A stretch of 32,565 bases of DNA, taken from NCBI GenBank assembly GCA_004114245.1, contig QZWS01000058.1, positions 1 through 32,565 on the forward strand, given 5' to 3'. The position numbers and the translations under genes were made by a program. The DNA comes from Zoopage sp. CT-All (lineage: Eukaryota > Zoopagomycota > Zoopagomycetes > Zoopagales > Zoopagaceae). Positions 20,549 to 28,301 of this stretch are shown here, piece by piece. Below the pieces are notes generated by a model that was given only the letters and a program-made list of their open reading frames with translations, ran no database searches and had not been told where the DNA came from. Positions within the stretch are counted from its first letter, which is position 1. Every line of letters starts with the position of its first letter.

Positions 20549-21396
20549 TTAATCCTCCGTGCCTGCGCGTCGCGAATATGCGGCCTGTGTGGTATCGACC
20601 ACAACGCGATCGCCCACCTGCACAAACTCGGGCACCATTATGCGGACATAGGCATCCTGACCCTTGTCCTCCCCTGCTCCTGAAATAAACGCAGTTTTGT
20701 ACGACACGCCCTTGGATGCCTGCCCCGCGATCGGCTCGTCGCGCAATATGGAATAGACATGAGTGGCGGGCAATCGCAGCGTTAGCGGCTCATCAGGCTG
20801 CTCAGCGATTGTCTGTATCTGGACCTGCATCCCTTCTTCCAGCAGCTTCAGCTGCTTGTCGTCGCCTAGACTGTAGGTAAGGCATAATGCGATTAGTGGA
20901 GAGTGAGGCGAGGACCTTCAACAATGGCAATACTGGCTTCCAATGGTTCGTACGTCTCGCTGTGCAACAAATGCAACGACTGGCCGGATCGGTATAGATA
21001 TTGATACATCGCGCTTTGCAACTGAACCACTATACGCCGCCATAAGACCAAAGCAGAGGGATATGGGGGGGTACCATCCAGGGAGTCATTGGAACCGAAT
21101 CGCTCAGACGTCCGCTTTCCCGAGACCAGATCCTTTAATTCCACCTAACATAAAACACAATAGACTCGTAATGCAAACACAAGCACGCGACAAACCTTGA
21201 TGATGGATCCGCCACGACCCGTCATGTGCTGGTCTCGCTTTTCAACGTACTGTAGGCGATCACGGAAGGTAACGACGTTACCACGACGCAGTAAATTCAC
21301 CGCCGTTTTCACCTCTCTCCGGCGATGCCCAAAAGCGGGAACGACGCGAGACAGCGGCGCCGCCGAGACGCGGGACAACAGCCGGATGCAATGCAT
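20549..21396 (-). CDS. Mitochondrial-type elongation factor P, four exons
   Basis: EF-P binds ribosomes stalled at proline runs. The N-terminus here (MHCIRLLSRVSAAPLSRVV) is a typical mitochondrial presequence, so action in mitochondria is inferred. Exons in order are 21396-21196, 21144-21075, 21029-20916 and 20865-20549, giving 233 residues. The KOW-like N-domain includes NLLRRGNVVTF and the tip loop TGRGGS, with Arg (residue 61) at the position that is modified in bacterial EF-P. Joined exons give SLDVVQLQSAMYQYLYRSG and VEGDDKQLKLLEEGM, and the C-terminal OB domain ends YKTAFISGAGEDKG...VPEFVQVGDRVVVDTT. The introns are 51, 45 and 50 nt. The 45-nt intron is a multiple of three and free of stops, so unspliced RNA would remain in frame with 15 extra residues. 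The third donor (GTCCTC) is weak. The start lies 82 bp from that of the divergent neighbour. Confidence 0.88.
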
Positions 21397-21478
21397 TTTG
21401 CACACCGGAATTGCTTTTGGTTTCTCCCAGTGGCCATCCCAGCAGACAGAGCCCGAGCCTCCGCGAAGCACCAATAGA

Positions 21479-21916
21479 ATGTCAGCTTCAAACGTCGGCT
21501 CGCAAACAGCTATCATTGAAGCGCTTTCGCAGCGTCAGGATGTCCTGGGCGTTAGCGTCATGTCGCTCGACGGAACCGTTCTGCATGTAACCGTCTATGG
21601 CTTACTGCGCCTCATCATCTGCTGCTCTAGTCCCAAGGATGCCTGGAATCTACTTCTTCTTCGCCGGATATGGCCCGGGTGGTGTTTGGGATGATGCTGG
21701 ACGCGTGCAAGCTCTCCGAGAAATGCCGGACCTCGTCTTCTAGCAAATCTGCTGTCTCCCCAACCATAACCGGTTGGTCGGCATTTCATTTCGTTTTTCT
21801 ACTTATCGCGTGTCCTCATAGTGGAGCTTCCGGGAGGAACGGAGCAGGTGACAATTACGCAATCAGTGGGTCTCGTCATTGCCGTGCAGCAGTCCATAGT
21901 CGGCAGCTCCGCCTGA
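21479..21916 (+). CDS. Roadblock/LC7-fold protein, LAMTOR4-like, three exons
   Basis: Exons 21479-21586, 21631-21772 and 21822-21916 give a 114-residue protein. The order of elements fits the roadblock fold of Ragulator or dynein light-chain subunits. It has DVLGVSVMSLDGTVLHSQG (two strands), then a helix (MARVVFGMMLDACKLSEK), then strands TITVELPGG, EQVTITQ and VGLVIAVQQ. The GTVLHSQGCLE stretch is closest in feel to LAMTOR4 (GAVLASSGDLE in the human protein), which anchors Rag GTPases and TORC1 signalling at the lysosome or vacuole. The introns are 44 nt (GTAACC...CTAG) and 49 nt (GTTGGT...ATAG). The second donor was chosen because it restores an uninterrupted beta strand; it is the less certain junction. 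The gene converges on the secreted-protein gene, with 53 bp between stops. Confidence 0.65.
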
Positions 21917-21969
21917 ATACAATATTTGGTACAAATGGTGAATGAGCCATTTATATAAGTTACTCACTC

Positions 21970-23337
21970 CTAGCGACTGGCACGCGTTGCACTGTATGGT
22001 GCAACTTGAAAAGTCGACGCGCTGTTGGGCTGCGGGCCAAACACGGCAACCTCTGGCTGGGATCCGTTCCGATCTGCTGGACACTCGCCATCGCCTTTTG
22101 GACACCGCCCGATAAACTTGCTGTTGCCCATCGATTTGAGGCTTATCTGGCACTGACTTCCACGGACCCATTCCCACTCGGCAAACTTCCATGAGCCGGC
22201 TTTTAAAAGCTCGGAGGCGGTCTTGAGCCGCGCATAGAGTCCGTCGGAGGCGAGCGAGCGGCTGTTCATTTTGAGCGAGCTGCATACAGACAAATACTGT
22301 CTCATGGAGGAGCTCGCACCGGCGGCGGTGTACGCATTCACTAGAATGACAATGTTCTTGGAAGGGCTAACTACCCATACTCTCCAAGCGTCCTCGGGCT
22401 TTGAATAGGGTGCTGAATCACGCGCAGAGACCGAAAGCGATATGGGGAATGGCACAGTCACTGCATCGGTAACCTGCGTTAATGCATGCTTGTCGTCGAT
22501 ATGCACGAGCGATATTACAGTGCCATTTTCAATACCGGGGCAACCAGAGTTCCAGACTGGCTTAACCTTGGCATTCTGCGGCTGCGGGGCCGGCGTCGGA
22601 GCTGGAGTAGGAGCCGGCGTCGGGGCCGGTGCGGGTGCAGGATTGGCTTGCTGCGGGCCACCAACCGTGATCCCGTCTTCGGTAAAGACAAAGTCCGGCT
22701 CTGTCCTGTCAACTTTCGCTGGATCAATTTGTACCGCAGGAGCGAGATTGGATTGTGGCTGAGGCGAGGGCGGCTTGCCTCCAACGTCAAAGACCAGTGC
22801 TGGATTTGCATCCTTGTTGCATCCGAGGATGTACTGGTTCAATTGAATGCTTGCTCCCTGGGTAACGTACACCGTGATGGCGACATCTCCGCCAACGGCA
22901 TCGCAATCCACGCCCGTGGGCTTCCAGGAGAATTTCTGGGTGACGGGCGGCTTCATCGCTGCTGCATGGACCAGCGTCGATTTGCCGCCAAGGCACGCAC
23001 CAGCAGCCTTTAGCACGCCTGTGCCACGAACCTCACCAACATGCTGCTTGTTATCCTTTCGCGAGGCGGCAAAGATGAGGGCGGTGGTGAAGGCACCGGT
23101 GAGCTCAAAGGTGATGAAGCCGTCGGTTGGCTTGAAGGATTTGAGGCCGTCTTTGGACGGCGCCAGGGTGATTGGGCCGTCGGCCTTCGCGGCCTGGATG
23201 TCGGCGGGAGCGAGCTCGCAGGCCGGCGAGTCGGCAAGAAGCGGGCGGGGGGCGACGATGATGGCGAGGACGGCCAAGGCGAGAATGCTGCCAAATGCGC
23301 TGCTCCGTGGCCAGCACGGGGCGGAAGAAAGAATCAT
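21970..23337 (-). CDS. Secreted two-domain protein, N-terminal Reeler-like
   Basis: This single-exon gene encodes 455 residues. The N-terminus has a signal peptide (hydrophobic LALAVLAIIVA, cleavage near residue 35). Residues about 38-190 form a cysteine-containing beta-type domain. The order of its motifs (FTTALIFAASR, KFSWKPTG and GDVAITVYVTQG) resembles the Reeler domain of secreted defence and extracellular proteins; this is a tentative match. A linker of Pro-Ala-Thr repeats (PAPAPAPTPAPTPAPTPAP) separates it from a second Cys-containing domain (about 275-430), which I do not recognise. The product is probably released or wall-attached. No GPI signal or membrane segment is visible at the C-terminus. 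Confidence 0.78.
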   Translation of the reverse strand: MILSSAPCWPRSSAFGSILALAVLAIIVAPRPLLADSPACELAPADIQAAKADGPITLAPSKDGLKSFKPTDGFITFELTGAFTTALIFAASRKDNKQHVGEVRGTGVLKAAGACLGGKSTLVHAAAMKPPVTQKFSWKPTGVDCDAVGGDVAITVYVTQGASIQLNQYILGCNKDANPALVFDVGGKPPSPQPQSNLAPAVQIDPAKVDRTEPDFVFTEDGITVGGPQQANPAPAPAPTPAPTPAPTPAPQPQNAKVKPVWNSGCPGIENGTVISLVHIDDKHALTQVTDAVTVPFPISLSVSARDSAPYSKPEDAWRVWVVSPSKNIVILVNAYTAAGASSSMRQYLSVCSSLKMNSRSLASDGLYARLKTASELLKAGSWKFAEWEWVRGSQCQISLKSMGNSKFIGRCPKGDGECPADRNGSQPEVAVFGPQPNSASTFQVAPYSATRASR

Positions 23338-23973
23338 GGGGAGTGAAGGTATGAACAGGGTGGAAAGAATGCGCCGTGGAGGGGTGGGCGACGGCTGAGG
23401 CGGGCACGGAATTGAGCAGACGGGTCAGGGCAAATTCCAACAGGGGCCAGCCGCCACTCCCTCGATGAGACTCCCCGCTGGTTGTTGCGCATGCCGTGGG
23501 CGGAGGTCACTAAATCAGAACAAGCAGCTCGCATTGATGCTAAGGCCCAATACAGGCATTGCGCTCTCCTGCGCACGATGGTGGATCTGCTGGAATATAA
23601 GGACTGGGCGGCATGCAGCAGAAGATTGTTGGGTGTTGGGCTCATAGCCTGGCTCTTATTGCTACTAGAGGGTGCTTGCATCCTTTATTTGATAGAAGCC
23701 ACCAATGTACTGATATCCAAGGAAACTTGCCTATATCTGCAATATCCCCTAAAGCTACAAATATTAACTCAGTAAGGGTTCAATTGCTATATTGCAGAGG
23801 AGTGGTGACAAAGGATTGTATTTCTGCTATCAGGAGGTGTGCTTCTGTTGCCAAGTAGAGAGCACAGACTGTGTTAAGCCAGCAAGTTGATACCATGCGC
23901 CAAGCATATTTCTTTGCTCCTTGCCTCCACATCATAGACAGCATCCCAACGCCCGACACGCACAACCAACACA
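23338..23973. other. Intergenic region with CpG-poor flank of copy 3
   Basis: No gene is supported in this 636-bp stretch. The first 250 bases are GC-rich promoter-type DNA for the minus-strand secreted protein. From about 23610 the sequence is AT-rich and nearly free of CpG. About 23810-23973 is homologous to the 5' flank of copy 1 and so belongs to the duplicated unit. Confidence 0.5.
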
Positions 23974-25425
23974 ATGAATCTTATCTCTCGCTGCATACTT
24001 GCTATCCTGGCACTGGCAAGCGTCATCGCAGTATCCAACGCTGGCTTGGCAGCAGCTTCCAACAAGCCCATCCTTGGCTGGTCAGCAATAAGCCCCTATG
24101 GTCACTCGGACGCCCATGTTGCTATGTCTCTTGTGACCCCGTATATAGCACCAATCAAGACGCTCGGTAACTGGGGACAAACATGCAAGGCCGCATGTGC
24201 TGAAGCACGCAAGTCATTTCTCATGGTGGCGACCAAACGTCTAGAAGCCTGCCTGCTTGATGCAGACTATAGTCGCATCGCTAAAACCCTTTACACCATA
24301 TACAATGACTTTAACAAAAATCATGCAGAGTATGGCATAGAGCCACTACACGTACCTTCCTGCTTCAATCCTGCCTATACCCACGAGGAACGTGACCGTT
24401 GTCTTTGGAATTTATGGCACTTTACTCAGGGAGCATATGATTTCCTCTGGCCAATCTGGGCAAAGCCATCACTGAAAAACCTTGCACATGCTGCCGTTGT
24501 GGGCTTCATGGAGAGGGATCAGATGAACGATCTCTGGTTTCACTCGTTTGCGAATCAGCAAAAGGAGCTGCTGCTGGCCAAGATTCAACCAGACGATGAA
24601 TGGGCTGTTAGCGCATACCAAGTGCTCATTTTAATTCTCCAGGGAGGCAATGTGTATTTAAACGACAGTTATGAAGACAACAATGCCATCCTCAGCGCCC
24701 TCCAACATGCTAGATCTGCTCTCCTCTGTCGCTTGGTTAAAGATGCCATCAAGCTTCATGTCGATCCCAAGCTTCAACGTGTTACTGGTGGTGTTACGAC
24801 GCTTGAGATGGTTTTATCGAACATCTTCAGTGTGCTGGAAAAGAGTCCGCTTTTCCCTGCAATTAGCTTGCTGTATCGTGGCAATAAGTTCAATCCCTTG
24901 GAGGATATACGCAAATGTGGCAATGTAGGCCTCGGCGATATTATCAATGGGTTGGTGGACGTTTTTCATCCACCCATTTCGGCTAACGATAAGAACTACC
25001 TCATCAAAAAACTGTTACATGGAGCCTTGCCCGTTGGCTCTGATCTAAAGGACTTTTCAGATCAACTATTAGAGAAGATTACTAATAGCTTTATACGCAT
25101 CCCCTCAAATAAGCATTTTGAGACCGCCATCACCTCTGCGCTTGAGAAAAGGCTCCCATCAAAAGACATAGAGGACACAGATGATAATCCACTCAGTGAC
25201 AATAAGGCAGACGAGTGGTTGGAATGGCAATGGTCGTACATGGTACTTAAGCACATCGCAGCCAATGACAGAGTGAGTGTGGCAGTGAGAATATTGAAAG
25301 TCCTCACGTGGAAGAAGCTCATTCCAAAGTGGGTGGACCCTGTTCTCTTGAAGAAAGAATTGAAAGCATTGGCGGTCAAACCTTCTTGGAAAACGACTGT
25401 GGCCAAGATCAAATCAAAGTTTTAG
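23974..25425 (+). CDS. Secreted protein of an unrecognised family, copy 3 (intact)
   Basis: This is a single-exon gene of 483 residues and the most complete member of the three-copy family. It starts with a signal peptide (MNLISRCILAILALASVIAV) and ends in a basic tail (VAKIKSKF). Landmarks shared with copies 1 and 2 are GNWGQTCKAACAEARK, RLEACLLD, PSCFNP, KEL(L)LAKIQPDDEW, QHARSALLCRLVKDAIKLHVD, QRVTGGVTTLE, IRKCGNVGLGDIINGLV and LKHIAANDR. No known domain is recognised. The pattern of conserved Cys and Trp with variable surface residues suggests a stable helical secreted protein under lineage-specific diversification. The 5' flank is homologous to that of copy 1, but the two genes face opposite ways. 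This copy, unlike the others, shows no break and has normal CpG content in its coding part. Confidence 0.85.
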   Translation: MNLISRCILAILALASVIAVSNAGLAAASNKPILGWSAISPYGHSDAHVAMSLVTPYIAPIKTLGNWGQTCKAACAEARKSFLMVATKRLEACLLDADYSRIAKTLYTIYNDFNKNHAEYGIEPLHVPSCFNPAYTHEERDRCLWNLWHFTQGAYDFLWPIWAKPSLKNLAHAAVVGFMERDQMNDLWFHSFANQQKELLLAKIQPDDEWAVSAYQVLILILQGGNVYLNDSYEDNNAILSALQHARSALLCRLVKDAIKLHVDPKLQRVTGGVTTLEMVLSNIFSVLEKSPLFPAISLLYRGNKFNPLEDIRKCGNVGLGDIINGLVDVFHPPISANDKNYLIKKLLHGALPVGSDLKDFSDQLLEKITNSFIRIPSNKHFETAITSALEKRLPSKDIEDTDDNPLSDNKADEWLEWQWSYMVLKHIAANDRVSVAVRILKVLTWKKLIPKWVDPVLLKKELKALAVKPSWKTTVAKIKSKF

Positions 25426-25672
25426 CCGGTTTGGTGTAGGCAGTTAGGATCAAGCAGCTAGTTATAAGCAGAATGTGTTTCGCAATGTATTCTTCTGCGA
25501 TGGAGGCCAGCTCGGACATAAGTATCCGAGAGAAGTCAAGATTCTTTTCAACAGTCTACACACCGCATCCTTGGCCACTACGTCCTTGCTCCAACAGAAT
25601 GCACAGCAGTTGGAGAGACAATGCAGCTACTCACACCGTTTCATTGACCTTCGGCAATGGACATCAGATTCT

Positions 25673-27341
25673 TTATGCGCTACAAGGGAAATATCGCTGG
25701 AGAACCGCAGCAACGACGCGGACACTGACGCTATTGCCCAACGCACGAAACCGCACTCGCTGACTAATATCTGCTGGGAACCCATACGTTGGCGGGAATC
25801 CCATTAGTCGAAGGATCTCGTGCGGCGAGAAATATCGAAGCTGAAGGGCGTAGAGGGTACTGAGGTCGCCAGAGTTCCCATGGGCGTCAAATGCTGATGC
25901 TGTCTAGAAGGGCAAATATTGGTTGTCGGCAGCAGGACAGAAGTACATCGATATTGCTGTTTTCCTGAAGAATTGATCCTGTACCTTCCACGTGGTGGTG
26001 GTAGCCTATATAATTGTCACACGTTTGTTCTATGAGAGCGGAAACTGCCTTTGGTGAAGCACATTGAAAGCGTCGATTTGGACGTAACTATATCTACAAT
26101 GCAAGCAATAGATTAGACCAGCTACATAGTGGAGCAGCTATGCACCAAACAATCGACCGTAGCGCGAAAGAGTCTATATAAAGTTCACAATCGCACTTTT
26201 CGAGCCACAATGCACAAACCTTGTCTGGAATAGCTAGCGACGCTGGTGTTTCGCCTGGACCCAAGCCCAAGTATCCCTCAATCGCACCGACCTGCATGCT
26301 ACCTCCAGCCTCTACAGTATACTAAGCTAGCTTCACTGGCCCACTATCAAGCCTTGCCTGGAATGGTTGTCATCATTTCTGCCACGGAACCAAGCGTGTC
26401 CGCAACTGCATCAACCTGTCGTCGTTGTGCCTAACCACAGACACAATCATCACGAATCACATACAGCGAGGCGAAATTACCATCATGTAGTACCGCAGCC
26501 TCGAATTAGGAATTCCCAGCTGTGTGGGACTCAGCAAATACTCATCGATATCGTATCCAAGGAAAGTTAGCCTCTCGACCATCACATCCCTCGTATCCGA
26601 AACCTGAATTTCCACAGCACAATAGTCATCTGCGGATCGGCAATGGCAAAGGACGCCTACTTCAAAACCTTTGACATTCTCGACGAAAATCATAGAAGGG
26701 GGATGCTTCAAATTGGGAAGCAGATCCAAGATGTTTAGGAATGACGCAGCGCGGGAATCTTTAGATCCTTTTTGCAAGCCCTGTCGTGTGTACTGCGAGA
26801 CATTAAATTTACATGGATTGGTCGAATTGAGACAACAGCACCGGCTGACAGGGAGGAGACATGGTCCAGATATCGCCTTTCCACTTGTCAAACACATCAC
26901 CCTTGATAGCGGTTATATTCCGCTAAGCATGTAGTTGAAAACTAGTGGATCTACGACAGCAAGGGAGGCTACCTGAACGAGAGGCGTGGCGGGGTAATTC
27001 TGCGCATATATCTTGTTGGTGGCATCGTTGATATCGACCGCCGCGACTACGGTGAACTGCTGCTCCTGCGCAGCCAAGCATAACGCTGCATGCTATTGTC
27101 GGATAAATGCCAATACAATGTGCAATTAGAAATGGTAGTGGAAGGGTTGAAGTGGACGATGGCTTGGATGCGAGCTGCGAGGCGATGTCGAAGGAAGCGC
27201 GCTGCACATACCATACCGCCTATGGATTCCATCGGAGAGCGTCACGTATGGCAGCTCTAAAATAAAACAATTACCGATGCCACAATAGAGCTCAACGACG
27301 CGTAATGGCCTGTCCGCCACCTTGCGGGGACTTGTGTTCAT
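25673..27341 (-). CDS. DNMT2: Dnmt2-type tRNA cytosine-5 methyltransferase, 12 exons
   Basis: Dnmt2 (TRDMT1/Pmt1) methylates C38 of tRNA-Asp using S-adenosylmethionine. My model joins 27341-27275, 27219-27212, 27092-26973, 26922-26842, 26792-26661, 26603-26481, 26430-26358, 26311-26220, 26173-26146, 26093-26049, 26005-25947 and 25903-25673, giving 352 residues. Motifs appear in order: ELYCGIGGM (SAM site), AAVDIND, SPPCQPYTRQG with the catalytic Cys, ENVKGFEV, LGIPNSRLRYY, the Dnmt2 hallmark CFTKG, VEGTGS, QLRYFSPHEILRLMGFPP and RALGNSVSVRVV. Exon 2 is only 8 nt and exon 9 is 28 nt. Two introns appear to have GC donors: 26357-26312 (clear) and 26048-26006. For the latter, a GT donor three bases on would add one Ser. 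The intron at 27211-27093 is 119 nt; the others are 43-57 nt. The gene begins 27 bp after the TatD gene on the same strand. All catalytic motifs are intact. Confidence 0.9.
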
Positions 27342-27368
27342 CGCAAGGTCACAATCGATACTTTTGCG

Positions 27369-28280
27369 CTAGAAACCCCTACATGTCGCTCTCAGTCTAG
27401 GAAACAAACGCATCGCGTTTCCTCGCGTTACCTCCAACACTTCTTTCACGCTGCCTGCGCCCCACGCTCGGCATACCTCTACTGCCGTCACTCGCACTAC
27501 GTCACCAGGGACGCTTCTCGTGCCCTTGACGCTTCCCAGTGCCGGCGCATCACTTTCCAACACAATCCTCGCCTTTGGTACAATATCCAGCAGCCTTTGC
27601 ATATGTGGATCTCGGACAATAGAGGCTGCGACAGAGAAGTAGCACCCTTGTGCGATACCCCGCCTCACCGTTGCGGGTTTTGCATCGAACGCGTGCAGCA
27701 ACACCCCAGGCAAAGTTGCATCGGAGATGGTGAGTCTGACATGGAAGAGTTCCCGGTCGAGTATGTCGAGGACATGGCGGCCTGCAGCCCGCGAATGCAC
27801 ATTCAATCCAACCAAGCAGCCGTCGCCCAGCTCGCGTGCTAAGCGGACATGCTCGGCAAATACCTTGCGCTGTGTGTCTGCCACCACAGACGCCAGTACT
27901 GCATCCTCTCCAAGCACATGCGGCGAGAAATCCAACCCGCATTCACCAATGCACACCACCTGGCCGGTAAGATTGCTCAGAGTAGACCGCACTACAGCCA
28001 TCTCGTGCTCAATCTCTTCCGCATAATTCTGCGGACATTGCTTTACGATATCGGCGACCACGACGGGGTGCAGACCAACACCGATGCGCAGCAATGGAGC
28101 GAGACCTGTAGCCTGAAAGTCGAGGAGATGCCGTAGCACGGGGATATCGACGGAGGGTCGCTCGGTGACGCACACTATCGTGTCAATGCCAGCGTCCAGA
28201 GCATCGGAGGCGAGCGCGGGAAGCTCGGCGGCGGTGAAGTGCGGCGGGAGGAAGTGCGCGTGACAGTCAATGCCGGACAT
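27369..28280 (-). CDS. TatD-family metal-dependent hydrolase
   Basis: The product is 303 residues from one exon. The ATG at 28280 places the first metal motif (DCHAHF) at residue 5, as usual for TatD. Other metal ligands and landmarks follow in order: GVGLHP, IGECGLDF (Glu ligand), GLNVHSRAAG (His), LLHAFDAK (His) and the catalytic Asp in LESDAPAL. TatD enzymes are 3'-5' exonucleases or DNases linked to DNA repair and apoptosis-like DNA breakdown. In fungi a nuclear or mitochondrial relative is common. The start codon lies only 21 bp from that of the divergent lipoate ligase. The stop is 27 bp before the Dnmt2 start on the same strand, an operon-like spacing. Confidence 0.88.
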   Translation of the reverse strand: MSGIDCHAHFLPPHFTAAELPALASDALDAGIDTIVCVTERPSVDIPVLRHLLDFQATGLAPLLRIGVGLHPVVVADIVKQCPQNYAEEIEHEMAVVRSTLSNLTGQVVCIGECGLDFSPHVLGEDAVLASVVADTQRKVFAEHVRLARELGDGCLVGLNVHSRAAGRHVLDILDRELFHVRLTISDATLPGVLLHAFDAKPATVRRGIAQGCYFSVAASIVRDPHMQRLLDIVPKARIVLESDAPALGSVKGTRSVPGDVVRVTAVEVCRAWGAGSVKEVLEVTRGNAMRLFPRLRATCRGF

Positions 28281-28301
28281 ACGTCGACACGTGACCGGGA
28301 C
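28281..28301. promoter_or_regulatory. 21-bp divergent spacer between TatD and lipoate ligase
   Basis: Only 21 bases lie between the two outward-facing start codons. Both starts are needed to include conserved N-terminal motifs or the targeting peptide. The two 5' UTRs must therefore overlap each other's coding regions or be almost absent. It is very likely a shared bidirectional promoter, possibly with promoter elements inside the genes. Confidence 0.6.

Noticed and set aside
22570-22650. CRISPR-like or minisatellite array at the PAPT region
   Set aside because: The repeat is in frame and encodes a Pro-Ala-Thr linker of a secreted protein.
25673-27341. Dnmt2 as a decayed gene
   Set aside because: Eleven introns restore every conserved motif with no stop left in the joined reading frame.
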